Below, in pieces: positions 22,900 to 36,015 of a stretch of DNA of 64,000 nt; the first letter of the stretch is position 1; each line of letters starts with the position of its first letter. Origin of the DNA: Sabethes cyaneus (taxonomy: Eukaryota; Arthropoda; Insecta; Diptera; Culicidae); the NCBI RefSeq assembly GCF_943734655.1, contig NC_071354.1, positions 140,230,642 through 140,294,641 of the forward strand. Direction: 5' to 3'. The notes under the pieces are model-generated. The model saw nothing but the letters and a program-made list of their open reading frames with translations. It was not told where the DNA came from and ran no database searches. Made by a program: the position numbers and the translations under genes.

Positions 22900-23838
22900 C
22901 GATCATCATCATTCGTAATTATGTCCGCACGCTACAGCTGGTACGCAGCTGGTGAACATGTAGGTCGTGGGACGAAACCAGCAGTGCATGGGGGGAACGT
23001 ATATCTGAAGAAACGCGCAAACAACGCGTGCGTGTTTCTTCCAAAGCCTCCTCTTTCGTTGTTGAGGATCATCCGATCGCAAGAGACGTGAACGTAACTA
23101 CAGAAGCTGATCTCCTCTCGGACGTGCTCTGTGTAATACACGGACTAACCCCGCCGGAATGACCGTCGATGCTCAATCTCTAACGCGTTTAGCAGAAAAG
23201 AAGAAAACATTTGAACGAACGTACCAGCGAAGGAATAAAGGTTGTTATTACACTCTCCATCATGACGAGTGCCCGGGTTTTCTAGAAACAGGTCGACAGT
23301 GAACCTATGGTCTCCATGTCTGCAGATAAGCAAGGAAACCACTGTTAGCGAAAAGACGGATTGACGGGGTTGGGAAGCGAAAGCTAAAGAAAACAACAAA
23401 TAACATAACGAAATAAGGCGAGAAGAGAAATAACCCATGACAACAACAACAACAACAACAACAGCAGCAGCAGCAGCAACAGCAACAACAAATCGGCGGG
23501 CACGTACGAGCCCGTATCGGATGGTCCCGCGCGCCTGCTAAGTGGCGGTGGCTCGAGGAGCTTCTCCGCGCGCCAAGGTTGTCGACCTCTGACTCGCACG
23601 GTTTTGCGCTCGCTGCGGTTTTAAGGGGGTTTCGAAGTTTGTTGCAGATTTGAATGATGTTTACAGCCTGAAGTTTTGTTTGCTGCAGTAATGTGTGTTG
23701 AAGTGTGGCTTTTTTGTTCGCGGAAATAGAAAACTGAGCTTGCGAGAATATTTGAAAACCTAGCTGGTTGCCAGCTAGGGAATTTGGCCGGTAAGCGAGA
23801 ATGCACTGACTGCGAAGGTGCTTCATTAAACTAGGCTA
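22900..23838. other. GC-richer island with CAA/CAG repeat
   Basis: TE-poor sequence with several short ORFs. A plus ATG at 23437 opens a 30-odd-codon ORF dominated by Thr and Ala encoded by the repeat, and a stop sits directly before the repeat in the Gln frame. This is typical of untranslated leader DNA near a promoter. No protein is recognised. Confidence 0.3.
23440..23491 (+). repeat. CAA/CAG trinucleotide repeat
   Basis: About 17 triplets of CAA and CAG in blocks. No long open frame runs through it as polyglutamine. Confidence 0.8.
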
Positions 23839-25060
23839 GTGAAGTCGATGAAGTCATGAAAAGAGGAGGTTTCTGAACGGTATATGATTACCGCACTTAA
23901 TTTTACCTGTTGACTTCGAATGTTATAACTTAATACGATTCTGTTAGGGAGTTTCTTGATGCATTCTTGGTTCGCTAATTTCCATTAATTTATACTCATT
24001 GAGTGCAATTTTAACGAGTTAGCTATATGTGAAGCACTTTTATAGCTAACATTTCTCTATAACCATTCATATTTGTGTAAGTTTTCACAAGCAGCCAATG
24101 AGCACTTTATTACTACGTCACTACATTCCAAACTTTCTGTTAATTGTGTGTATACTCATCAGAAACAGACTATTTTTAGATTAAAGAAATGAGGTGTTTT
24201 CTACGTTAGTGCTAAATACGGAAATTATGCACAAACTTTTCAACAAATTGTTTTCAAAATATTTCATATTCCTATTTTCAATTTGCGTGCATTTATATGT
24301 TGCATTTACACTTTTTACGTAAATGGATAAGGTATAATCAAAGATATGCTCTATTTTTCCCTGATATTAAGCTTTTTAGCATGTAAAATATACCAATATA
24401 ATATATTTATATATATTTATTCTTAGAAGTAGTCTATTATTTACAGAGTTATTACAGTCAATTGTCTTGTACTCTTAACAGATGGCATCCTGTAAAAGAC
24501 GAGTCATTTTTTGTTCTATAAATGCTCGGTCTTTCAAAGTTATACTAAAATTTTGCAGCAGCTAAAACGTGAATTTGACGAACCTTGGTAGTAGATAGGT
24601 ACTAAAAAAACGAAAAATAAAAACAACCCACGCAGGCTTTTTATATATAGCTTCCCAAATTAGCAAAATGCATTAGCTAACCTCAAAGTATATAGTAAAT
24701 TCATTTTTCGTGGTCTTTTTTACAATAAAACAAAAGTAATTGGTATGTTTTCAAACGATTTTGTTTTGCGTCACGTGAAACAATTAACTACTTGTTTACT
24801 TATATGATTGACGAGAATAATTCAAATGTAGTTGATCTTTTTCCTATTTTCTTCAATATGCTCACAGCTTGAAGTGCGCGAAGCATCGAAAATATAGTAC
24901 AAGTCAATCTTAAACATAGGTCAATAAACTTGGATTGTTTTGGGTACAATTTTATTCCTGTCATGCAGTGGCATCTTGTTTATACCGCACAAGCACAATC
25001 TAATATTTACCAACAAATTAAACTTGTTAATTCTTAAAACTTACAGGCAAGAATAATATG
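23839..25060. other. AT-rich non-coding stretch
   Basis: AT-rich. No gene or bounded element seen. Confidence 0.4.
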
Positions 25061-26385
25061 TAGGGGAAGACGGGGTAAGACGGCCCCCCTAAGCGAATAA
25101 ATTGCTAGCATAAAATGTGTACGAAAATTCACCTTTTCTTGTTCCACACATGGAAAAGCATTCATTTATCTACAATTAAAAATTATATAAAAAATTAATT
25201 AGTCTATTTTTCCGTGAGTTTTCATCAATTTTCGAAACGTCTAAAAATTACTCGTTCACAACCAGGCGGGGTAAGAAGGACCACCAAAGGGGTAAGACGG
25301 ACCATGGCGGAGTAAGGCGGATTGTGGCAGATTTGAAGGTTTCTTTGAGTTGTAAACACAATTTCAATATTATTAACTAAGTAAGAACAAGTTCTTAAGG
25401 GGTTTTTAGGTACATGCTTAAAGAAGGTATAGCTTAATAATTTAGAAACCTGCTAAAAGAAGGAATTTTACTACTAGTTCAATTTTGAAAAAAAAGTAGA
25501 CGTTATTTTACTCCACTGGTTTTTATTCACTCTTTTCTTGGCGTTATTTTGTTGATTTGTCAGCAGGACTTTTACTCTTTGAATACGCTTCACTTTAGAT
25601 GAAGGTAAAGAAGGCAACACATTAAATGAGCCGGTAAGTGAATTGGATTCATCGAATTTCGATTCCGTTAGATCCAAATTTACATTGATTATGTTATTGG
25701 CACTTGTTGGCTTCTTTTGAAGTGGGAGGCTCTGTGTTAGACAGGATGATCTCAGATTCAGGGATAATTTTTATTACAGGTGTACTCTATTTCGAAAAAG
25801 ACACTGATGAAGCCTGCAAGTCGTAAACGAAATGCGTATCTGTCAGAATAATAAAAAAGTTAGTCAAATTCAACAGGAAAAAAGTTGGTTTTTTCATTCA
25901 ATATTTTTAAAATCTATTAAGACACTGAACAGAAGAACTTTAGGCAATTATGAGCACTATGACGTATGGCCCTTTTACCCCGTGAAAAATGGCCCGTCTT
26001 ACCCCTAGTTAACAATTTACATTATTTTACTTTTATCTCTCAATCCGTACTATTTTATATACCTTTTCCGCCACACACAGAACAAGAATTACCCAATTAA
26101 AGTCAGTGGTAAGAGAAACGACAAAATACATAGCTTTTTTTGCTGAAAAACCTTAAATTTTTTGCTGCTGAAATTATATCGCATAAAGACACTGCGAACG
26201 AAAAGTTTGTTTTGATTCTAGTTTTGACGTTGGATACGGCCGAGTGCTTCAGGTTGTCTTGAAAGTGTTTAGATAGGCTAATAAACAAAACATACTGGGG
26301 CATTTGTAGAAAATTTAAGGATTTCTTGACGAAATCGATGTGGTCCCTCTTACCCCGCCGGGCCTTCTTACCCCTTGTTCCCCTA
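25061..26385. mobile_element. TIR element built from GGGGTAAGA motifs
   Basis: The left end TAGGGGAAGACGGGGTAAGA is the near complement of the right end TCTTACCCCTTGTTCCCCTA. Internal copies of the same motif lie near 25268, 25290 and 25308 on plus, and as complements near 25970, 25995 and 26347, so both sub-terminal zones are arrays of the motif in opposite orientation. There is no recognisable transposase. The ORFs at 25474-25677 and 26103-26408 on minus are not identifiable. Confidence 0.65.
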
Positions 26386-27690
26386 TTCCTATGTTCAACC
26401 GCCTTCATCCTATGCTTTAATGGTTTAATGGTAATTCGTGAATTCTAATAAAGCGTTCAAAAATAGCAAAGATAATCTATATACATTCTGATTTTCTCTG
26501 TTTTTGAAGTTAATGTAATATTATTATTTAATCTCAACAAATCTCCACAGTATGTTGGATCTGAAACAAAATCTTTGAATACGCTCAAATTCATGCAGTT
26601 AACGACAGAAGGTAACCTTCTTTAAGGACGGCTCGTTTTTCGCCATATTTCTGAGAATCACTACTATGAAACAACTACTTTTCCTAGAACGCATTTAACT
26701 AGTTTTCTGCTTATAACTTAAGAACAAAAAATAAAGCTAAAATACTTTTCCAGGAATGAGAACAAAGCTTTCCTATGTTTTTATAAGAATTCTATACCAC
26801 TGTAAATAATTTTGTGAGAAACTTGTTCCAGATAGGATTTATCTTGGATATGGATAGCAAAGTTAGTTTCAAATTATCTTACATAAAAAAAGAATATTCA
26901 TTCTGTTATATTTGGTTCCTGATATATGGATATTTCTCTACTAACATGTCAAAAGGTCCATTGTGCAAATGAGAGATTCTCTTTGCGTCTCCTCTCTTAT
27001 GCTTATTACGGCGGCATAAATGCATTTCAGTCTAATTTTTCATAAGAATTAGCTAGCCAATAATGCCAGTAACCGTTTCATGCAAAATAGACGCATTCAA
27101 GTGCATTTATGCCGCCATTTGGAGCAAAAAAATGTTTAGGAAAATCGAGTTTTCCGGCCATAACTCTAGAATAATAAAAATCTATATCGGATATTTTTTT
27201 GTTACAAAAAGATAATTAATTAGCAAATAAGAAATAAATATTTCAAAAATATTCCAAGAATGAGAACATGGGTTTTCCGACTGTGTAAAATTGGTAAAAA
27301 ACTTTTTCTAATCGATATATTTCCTAGATTTCCTAGAAAATGTTCTTGTATCTTCGTTTGTTCTACGACGCTAGGTTCAAGAGTTATGGATTTAATGCCT
27401 AAGCGATACCCGAGCAAATCGAAAAATTGGATTTAGGGTTTTCTGGAAAGACAAAAGATCTGTTATGCTTCAAATATTGCTTTCAATCATTAATCCATAA
27501 GCTCCATACTGCATGTAATATTCCATGGAATTTTGATACGCTTCTGCCTACACCTGTACGATGATTATGAAAAATCCCCAAGTATGTTGGGAGAGAAAAA
27601 TTCTATCCTGATGCGTGATATGGTAAGACGATATGTTACAAAAACACTTGCATTACATTGCAGTGAGTTTCGTCCCTAACAGTGAAATTT
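26386..27690. other. Non-coding stretch with small inverted repeat
   Basis: AT-rich. The only structure seen is the inverted repeat at 27010-27117. Confidence 0.35.
27010..27117. mobile_element. Small MITE-like inverted repeat
   Basis: The left arm GGCGGCATAAATGCATTT and right arm AAGTGCATTTATGCCGCC are near-perfect complements about 70 bp apart. They may be the core of a short palindromic element. Confidence 0.5.
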
Positions 27691-27723
27691 CAATTATAAT
27701 CAACATTCGCAGTGACTTAGAAA

Positions 27724-28760
27724 ACATTCGCAGTAGCTGAGGCCATTTGTAAATTAGAACAGTCAGGTCCGGATTGTATTTCTACTGCGCTACTAAAAAA
27801 GTTTTGATTCATGTCAGCAGTTTCCCATGCGTTAGAAGTCATCTTTCATGTTTTCGGTTTTTAAGAAGGGTGATAGGCGTAATGTAGAAAACTATTGTGG
27901 AATTACTTTTTTATGTGCCTACTCGAAAGTGTTAGACACCATTGTTTATAATTATCTGTTCTTTCACGTGAAAAACTACATATTCACCTCACTGCATGGA
28001 TTTTTTCCTAGCAGATCGATTTTCACAAATTTGCTTCATTTTACCTCACTAAACTCATTGACAATGGACCAACTTGGTCAGGTTAACGCTGCTTATTTTA
28101 AAGGCAGCATTTGACTGTGTCGATCATGATATTGTGCTAACAAAGCTTAGTAACCTAGGAGCGTCGGTAAGTTTAATAACATGGCTTGGCTATTATCTAC
28201 TAGACCGCAAAATAGCCGTGAAACTAGATTCATCTCTTTCTGACTGGTTGAAAATTGCTCACGTGTTCCTCAGGGAATCACTTTAGGACCTTTATTGTTT
28301 TCACTTTACAATAAATAACCTTTCCCGGCCGTTACCAACTGGCACATGATTATTTTATGTTGACGACACCAGCATTTTCACGATCATTCGTACCGATACG
28401 GACTGCTTGAGACTACAAGAGCTGATCAATATGTTTGCGGAGTGATGCGATAGTAATAATATGACGATTCGGAATGTTTGCCGCAGATCAGCGTGGAGAA
28501 ATCCTGATAATTTGCCATCATATGAGGATCTGTGCACTTTGAGCTGCATCACTTCGCTCGAACCACGAAGGAGAAACATTATTACTACATTATTACTAAA
28601 TTATTACTAAACAGCAGCACCTTCTGCGTGTAAGAACACGACGTACCAACTATGACTTACATGAACCGATCCGGTATTTAGGAGCACATACAATCAACGA
28701 AGTGATTTTCCTTTTTAAGCGTTTCGTTTGTGTAACTCGTATTACACTCGTATTAGCTCT
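27724..28760 (+). mobile_element. Degenerate Jockey-like LINE, RT and 3' end
   Basis: Translating in shifting frames gives, in order: a CISTALLKK-type motif before the RT; FKKGDRRNVENYCGIT (RT motif 1-2); a STV-like repeat; LKAAFDCVDHDIVLTKL, the catalytic motif A; a broken GPLLFSLYN block (motif B'); and a C-terminal PSYEDLCTL..EPRRRN segment, typical of Jockey-superfamily C-termini. Stops and frame shifts are frequent, and the FADD motif is degraded. The 3' boundary is uncertain. Confidence 0.75.
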
Positions 28761-28865
28761 TGTATTGTAACTCGTTATTTATTGTAATTTTTTGAGAAAA
28801 GATATTGGGGTTTTATGCCACTTTGAGGAGGGTAGCATATTCTACTTAAAGTGGTCTTTTCCCGC

Positions 28866-29065
28866 TACAAAATTTTTCATTAGACCACGAGTCGGAAATC
28901 GGCCGTAAAATTTACCGAAATCTCAACAACAGCTAAACGTTCGCTAAAAATTTCGGTGGTGCATACCGACGTTTACGGATCTTTAGCACCGTTTAGTATC
29001 ATGAAAAATTTTACCGAACGTTACGCTGTTCAGATTCCGGTAAAATTTTTCCGAATTCGGTGCTT
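28866..29065. mobile_element. Diverged relative of the 57671 MITE
   Basis: This shares TACCGAACGTT, GTTTACGGATCTTTA, ATCATGAAAAATTTTACCGAAC and related blocks with 57671-57862, in the reverse arrangement. Its own ends are too eroded to define. Confidence 0.45.
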
Positions 29066-29897
29066 TTTTAAAAGTACAATAGAGCAATATTCGCTGGAAA
29101 ACGTCTGTCACGTAAAATATGACGACAATTCGTATGAAAAAATTTGCTGGTGCTGAAGTTTGATGCTGTTTGTCATTCGCTGTAGTAATTAATCTCGCAT
29201 GATACGATCATAGTAATAGTAAAAGTTGATGAAAATTTGATATTTGTAGATATATAGGTGATCAGGTTTGTATGGAACCAACTCTTTCAATGTCACGTAT
29301 CATTTCAATTATTTCTTCGGAGTTCAGAGATTTTTTTTAGAAACAGGCGTTGTTCATACAGTTTTTCAGTAATGTAATAGTTCCTTTGTGAATTTCTTTT
29401 AAAAAAGAAGTAATGCACGACGATATTTTCCTAGTTTACCACCAATCAAAGAAGTGCTTCTTCGCAGGATAGGAACACACTTTGAGATGCGATAACCTGA
29501 CATTTTCATTTAGTAATTATTGAACAGAATCCTATAGGATAATATGTTTCTGCTGATTTTTTTACAGATATCTGTACCATTAATCCTAAAAAACACAATG
29601 ATTTTTTCCAGTATATTTAGCTTCTTTATAAAGTGTTCAATCTTCAATAAAAGGAATATTTTAAATTTATCGCTGGTATAATCTTTACTGGTATAAATCT
29701 TTAGCAAAATGCGGTCGGCAAAAAGGTAATTTATACTTATTATGAGAACAAAAAGTGTCCTCTTTACATTTTTAATTTTTAAGAAATTATTGATGAATTT
29801 GTAAGAAGGTTAATGCCCATTTAAAATTGATATTACTAACTTAATAGAAGATAAAATACATCAGAAAATAACTAAGCCATTGTTATTTGGTTTGATT
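29066..29897. other. AT-rich non-coding stretch
   Basis: Nothing recognised. Confidence 0.4.
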
Positions 29898-30012
29898 ATA
29901 TAGTCACTTTAACAGCTTGGGTCATTCGTGGCTTTTGCGGGATTGGGATTTGAATCCGGGTCCTCGGGCGTGAGAGGCGTGAATTCTAACCACTACACCG
30001 GGATTGATCCTT
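29898..30012 (-). mobile_element. tRNA-derived SINE, family C copy 1
   Basis: On minus this has an A-box-like GTGTAGTGGTTAG, a B-box GGATTCAAATCC, and the tail block ACGAATGACCCAAGC...AAAGTGACTATA. The same family occurs at 53165-53296 (-) and 58341-58461 (+). Confidence 0.75.
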
Positions 30013-33000
30013 ACTGAACCATAATGATAAAATAACTAATGAAGGAATAAAATTTAAAATTTGGAGCTTGGTCGCTTAACATTTCATAGGAAATACTTGA
30101 CCAAGTAAGGCTGTCCTGCTTTTGGTGCATCAATTTTACTTATTAGAATGTGCCTCCTTAGTCAAGCAAATTTGAAAAAAAGGTATGACTGGGGCATTTA
30201 TAGGGATAAATATTAAGCCCGTTGGTGCACATAGAGGGTTCTTTGTGTGACACCGTGTAACCCCAGCATTCGCCGGAAATACAGGAGATTGAGCAAAATT
30301 TAAATCAACGATTTTGTAAATAATAATAAGCTCTATAAGTGCCGCATGCAGTATTCAATGGATTTGGGATACCGTGAACGCAGATAATTCCGATCACTGA
30401 ACCAAAGTAGCCGATTTTTTAAAGATTGAATTGAAATTTATAGTTAGTTCAAGGGCAAGCTTTGATCATGAGATTAGTTGAGTGATAGGAATTAGGAGTT
30501 GATCGAATAAGGATATCAGAATGCATTAAAAAATATGGTTTAATGCAATTTACAGGTATATGGATAGTCCACAATAATTTGTACGAAAAAGGACTAAATA
30601 AAATCGGCACAACCAGCGAACACCTGCTGCGGTTCGCTCGGATATCCTAAGAATTCACAAGTCAGGAAGTGTACTCGCATTCCCACGGTCCCTATCCGGC
30701 TCTCTGTGCCAGATTCGGGACCTACAGCTGCAAAAACAATCCCTCTCGACAGATGATATCCTCCTCCTTCTCCCTCGGAGCAAGTACAGGCAGTCATGCT
30801 AATGCAGACAGGAAACTCCCACGCTCGATCGACAAAAGACCGGAAGTCAGGTTCCTACTCAGCACTGGAATCCGAATCTTTCAACTGAAAAGCGACACCA
30901 TCGATATTATGGAATGGGAAAAAGACGCACTTCACAAAAATAGACACCCACACTCGCACACAGGCACATCACCACCCATTTGCAACGATGCACACAAGTC
31001 GCTGTCGAGAACCTCCTTTTTCCTGGAACGATTCGCTCTCCGACTTTCGCTTGCCTCGCATCGGGCTCTCCTGTTTGCTCTTCTTCATTCGCGTATTAAT
31101 CTTGATTTTAGATTTGTGTGCAGAATTAATACTTGCTTCCCGATTTCACCAATGCCCTGTGAGCTTCTCTTATTTATGCCTGTTTCCTGTTTGGAGGACA
31201 CGACGAACGGCCTTCCGGGGTTTCTTATTACACATTCAAATATTTACTTAGCTAGAAAATTTTAACAGTCTCACTGCAGTAATGTTATGTTTATGAAAAA
31301 TCATTTCATTTATTACTTTCGACATCTGCGCATGAGCTGGAAACCACATGCCAGCGTCCACTGATTCGAAATTTGTTACGCATATTTGATAACATACTCA
31401 TAGAGCAGAGTATTAATATAAAGAAAAATGAAACTGTGACCTACAAGAGTAGCAAAAGGAGGTGATTTCCTTAAGAAAGCACCATCAAAAGCCAGACGAA
31501 ACGTTTGAATACGTTAATTCTCATTGAATTGCTGAATCGTGCAACAAGTGTGACTAGTATGAAACACAAATTAACGAGTCCCGGCGTAAGGTACTATCGA
31601 AAGATATTCTTTTAAACCTAAGTATGCTAATCATTATCAATTCAATTCATGAAGTGTATGGGCACTTACCTATAATTGTAGACAAATCAAGTTTGGAAAC
31701 CGGTAGCTATCAACGATAAGTGCATACTCGGAATTCCAAAGCTTTTTTTATAGACGTCAAATTTATCGTAAATCGCAGCATCCGCCCATCCGAATCAATG
31801 GAGCTAAATAATTCATTCGGCGGAGGTAGTTAGTTAGAGCAGCAGCGTTGACCTTTCATCGATGGAAGTCAACACGAAATGTAGTATGGCCACATATGTT
31901 GCTTCGGGCTGCCTCTGCGTTGCTGCATAGCAAGCATATCTGTACACAGACAATACCGACACAGGAAGTCGTCGACTGGCTATGTGGTTGTGCTATTGAC
32001 TAACGACGGCAACCACGAGCTAAACGAGCGGGTTTCAAGGGAAACGAAACTCCGCTCCGTTACCAACACATCTGTACCCTCCCATACGAGTGGGCGCTAT
32101 GCGGATTTATTGCTGGTACTGTAGTAGTAGATCTCCTCTGTTTGAACGGAAACATTAATTCATTCAGCAGAATATCAGAGATCGGTTACCAACACACAGA
32201 TGGGGTAGGTAGGACCGAGACGGTGTGTTGGGTATGAGGAATTTAAATTCGCATAACTCTGTTAGCGGAGAGCTGTAGAATCTAGATTAAAGTTTTCAAC
32301 CCTATTGCCGGAAGGGCTGTGGCTGGCAAAATTCTGGAACTGTTAAAGTTGAAGACGAATTTTTTCTAGATGTAATACTCAGCTGAGCTCATTAATTTTC
32401 TTTTGCTACGCTGTAAACGCGCTGCTACACGCGCACACAGTTACCGAGGAGTTGATTTTTAATGAATCGTACTAACACATGTTGTTGATGGCTTTGAGAA
32501 AAACGTTGGCAGTACTGAATGGGAATTTACTGTGCTGGGTGCGAATTGACCCAGTCTTTTTTTTTCTTCCCAAATTTCGCAAAACGCGATAAACCAACCG
32601 CCCTCGCGATGATTTTCACGCAAAGCTGCTGTATTGGCACTTATTAGAACTGCACAAGATTTTATATTTTTCTTTAAGTGTGCTCACTTAGACCTCTCCA
32701 GTTCATGCTCCTACTACTACAGTTATTAGGGGTGGTGGCAAGCTGCTGCACTTTGGGTGTAATTTTGATGATGTTGGAGCAAAAGTGCGCTCCCATCCTG
32801 TGCCGTATCGAACCGGTAAGACATCGCACGCCATCTACAGGGGGTAAGAGCACCGAGGTAGTGAGTGAAAGATCTCGTGCGCGATGAAACGATTTATTTT
32901 TAACTTCATCTCAATCCTGCCTACTCAGTCAGGCGCGGGTAGATGGCGCGAGACTCCGCTCAGCGGAGAGCAGTTCAGTATTCCGGGATTTCATACAGAG

Positions 33001-33300
33001 CTCGTTGAAACCCCCGTAGCTTGGGAAGATAGCGACGAAAAAGTAAACATAATCATTGAGCTTACCGAGGCTGACTTTCGGGTGGTGGCAAGCAAGCAGA
33101 CAGATGGAATTGGTACGACGCTGCTTGCTTCGCCGGTTGACCGAAATTAAGACGCCAGATTCGAATGTGAAATTCCATGTGGACTTTGTCCAGAACAATT
33201 TCGTCTGTATGGTTGCGAATGTTTTTCGGAGACCAATTGACGATAGAATTGGCATAGTGAGGTGCAAACAAATTGTTAAAGGTATCAACAACTGAAGTTC
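30013..33300. other. Mixed stretch with TE-poor GC-richer island
   Basis: From about 30600 to 33200 base composition rises and no repeat family recurs. ORFs of up to 198 codons (30669-31265, +) are unrecognised and overlap others. The island may hold promoter or leader exons of sprouty or of another gene. See the candidate exon at 32705-32815. Confidence 0.3.
32705..32815 (+). other. Possible signal-peptide exon
   Basis: From the internal Met at 32705, the frame reads MLLLLQLLGVVASCCTLGV..., a leucine-rich secretory-type leader, followed by a short Cys-containing segment that runs into a consensus donor (CCG/GTAAGA at about 32815). No downstream exon was identified, so this is a weak call. 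Confidence 0.15.
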
Positions 33301-34631
33301 ATGTGGTTTTAGTGTTTTCCTGAAAAAACTGCTCCTCAAAAATACTCGGTAATCATAAATGGACAGTACATTCGCACACAAATTGAGCTGTTTAACTGAG
33401 CTTCACAGAGCAAAGCCAAATGTACCGAAACATATACAGCAACAATTGAGTGAACTGTGTTTTTCTGTTTTAAAATCTTGCTAGATTTTCTTCATACAAT
33501 TGCACCAAATGTGTAACAAAACCATTTGCATTTGAAAGTTATTATAGCATAGTTCACCTAAATTTATTTCTTTAAATTAGCATGGTCATCCCGCTATGAA
33601 AAAAGTTGTGTATGGAATTGTGTCTTTTACAAAATCTTGATTTCATTCAAGAATTTGACTGAACCAAGTTACGCATTTTGCTGTCCGGCATTGGGAGATG
33701 GTTCAGTGTTCGGTATAGGAGGACAGTAATCACTAAGTACTACGTATATTTTTCGACGACTTGAATATCAAAAATACTTAACAAAAAATATTTTGGCCAT
33801 TTTTCTTTCTATGTGGACATTATCACTGCGACCAGTATTTAGATCTATTGTGATACCGTCCAGTGCTGCATTCCGCACTGTGTTCTTTTTGCAGAAGGTA
33901 TCGCTGTAGTGTAAACGAACTGCTGTTTATTGTCTGTGTTCTGAAGTAATAAAAAAGGAATTTAATTAATTGAAATTTTAAAATCAGTTTGTGTTCCGAA
34001 CAAAATTTATTGTCTGTGCTGGTGTTTTAACACTTTTTCTTTTAAACTTTCTACTACCTTTCAACCTATATTGTCCTCTAGAGCCATGAAACGCGGAAAA
34101 TAGCTATAATTTGCTCTTGGAAAGGAGGCTTCTTTCGCACCTCAAGCAAGTACCACTCTTTTAACTTGTCCTGGCCAGGGACTTCATTGTTGGTAAATGC
34201 AGGATTCAGTAGAAAAGAAATAGAGAATTCTCTAACCATTCTAATTTAATCGGGATGGGTATTAATACCCATACTCTCTCCTGCTGTATAACCAAATTGT
34301 AACAACACGCTTTGTTAAATAAATAACAGAATGAGATAGAATCTTTGTAGAACATTTTGTGTGTCGTAAGTTTTTCTATCACATTTATAGCAAGGTTTGA
34401 TAGAAATATCAATTTGAGCTACAATTCTGTAATATTTTAGTTAAAATCATCGGATCGAGATGCTAAAGCCACTTAACATCAAATGACCTGATTTTACTAA
34501 GATTAGAACTTACGGCCACTCGTTTGTCAAGGCAGACTGGGTAACCTCAGTATATTTTATACATAAAAATGAAATTTTACCCGACCTAACAATACTGCAA
34601 TACTGATAAGAAAATTAGTTGAATCATAACA
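33301..34631. other. AT-rich non-coding stretch
   Basis: Nothing recognised. Confidence 0.4.
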
Positions 34632-34735
34632 ACTCGGTCAAAAAGCCTAGGTGTTACATCCCGTTATCGAAACTCGGCCTTCTGTTTGTATACGACAGAC
34701 TTCGCCGCCAGCTGTTAGAGTACAGGTCAATTTTT
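34632..34735 (+). mobile_element. SINE-like repeat, family A copy 2
   Basis: The blocks GGTGTTACATCCCGTTATCG, TACGACAGACTTCGCCGCC and AGCTGTTAGAGTACAGG are shared with 61205-61325 (complement). This copy is truncated after about 100 bp. Confidence 0.55.
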
Positions 34736-35529
34736 CATGCTATTTTTTTGTCCATTTTATCTCATTTGCTATTAAGATATACCATTGTAACTATGAAAGT
34801 TAGAGGCAGCAGGAGCTGGCCGGCACCTAGTGGCTTTCCCCTACTGTAGTATTACGAACGGCCTTCCTTTATAGCTTCTAAATTGATTCAATTTGACGGA
34901 AAATCGTCCTCGACGCTGACCAAAAGGTCAGCAGAAATATTAATAGTTAGTCTTGCTTTTCCCGTGCTAACCTTATGAGAGAAGTAAAGCAAACGTTTTT
35001 ATTCATATGGCCTGATATCCAATAAATATAATATGATATCATCATAACAAGCAGATAGAAATACAAGCGACTGGTAGATTTTTCTTTTGACTTCAATTTC
35101 TTTCCCGAATTTTTCTCCAAAGTTTACATTGATTCCAGTATTCTACTAAGATGCCCGAAGATAATTTATAATTATTCTGCGATTATTATGCTCATTCTCA
35201 GTTTAAAAATTATAGCCTTTTTTCTCGACAGTTGTCGCAGCTGGCAATTTGTGAACAAAAATAAGGATTACAAGACTAACTAGTAGTTTCCAGCTGCAAT
35301 TCAGACAAGGAATGGTTGGCTTGATAATGCAGCGTACGTCGGAGCCAATAGCATGCGAAATCAATCATAGTTAATGATGGAAAATGTTACCATTTCCCAA
35401 AAGTGGCTTCTTTTTGATTTCTTTCTGTTATGACATTCTTAGAGGACCATCATTGTAATGTTCTGAAGGTCAAATTTCCACATGCGTACCGACTCGGCCA
35501 CTTGGTAGAATGATAGACAGGAGCTAGCT
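34736..35529. other. AT-rich non-coding stretch
   Basis: Nothing recognised. Confidence 0.4.
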
Positions 35530-36015
35530 CCTTAGCTGATACGTTTGGTACGGGAGGTCCACGTCTTCTTCCTTCTTCTCAATTTCCAGGACTTATATGG
35601 AATATCTGGTTCCACTTGATTCCTTGGAATTCTCTCTGCGATACATGCTGCGCGGTAGACCTGGCCGTTGGTTGACAAGAAAAATGATAGATTCGTGTAA
35701 TTATCATATTCCAAGATGTTTTCAAGAATTGATTTTCATTTCCATTAATTCCACAATGACCTGGGACCCAGTACAAGTTGGCTTGCTTACAATACAATTT
35801 TTGGAGTGATTGAATATATTTCACGTTTTAATGTGCATGTCTATGGGCCATCTGCCCATAGGAATTGCCATGGCAATTCCTGGGCCAGTTACTTCCAACT
35901 TCCACTTGATTATCCATTCTTGAAGCATTTGTGTAGACAACAATCGAGCTTGCACGAAGATCGGGACCACCATTATTCCACGTATCGCACCAAGAGTCCA
36001 ATATACGGAATATTC
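35530..36015 (-). mobile_element. LINE remnant with RNase H domain
   Basis: On minus the translation runs GGPDLRASSIVVYTNASRMD (the start of an RNase H fold, normally VYTDGS) and, after a gap, LYWVPGHCGINGNENQ, the diagnostic WVPGHxGIxGNE motif. Non-LTR elements of the I, R1 and LOA groups carry such a domain after the RT. The first catalytic Asp of VYTDGS is Asn here, and the reading is frame-shifted, so it is inactive. Related sequence lies at 19735-20050. Confidence 0.75.

Noticed and set aside
23437..23545. Polyglutamine protein from the CAA/CAG repeat
   Set aside because: A stop lies directly before the repeat in the Gln frame, and no start or domain follows; the repeat is treated as non-coding.
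30669..31265. 198-codon plus ORF
   Set aside because: No domain or signal, and it overlaps other ORFs in the same GC-richer island. Composition explains its length.
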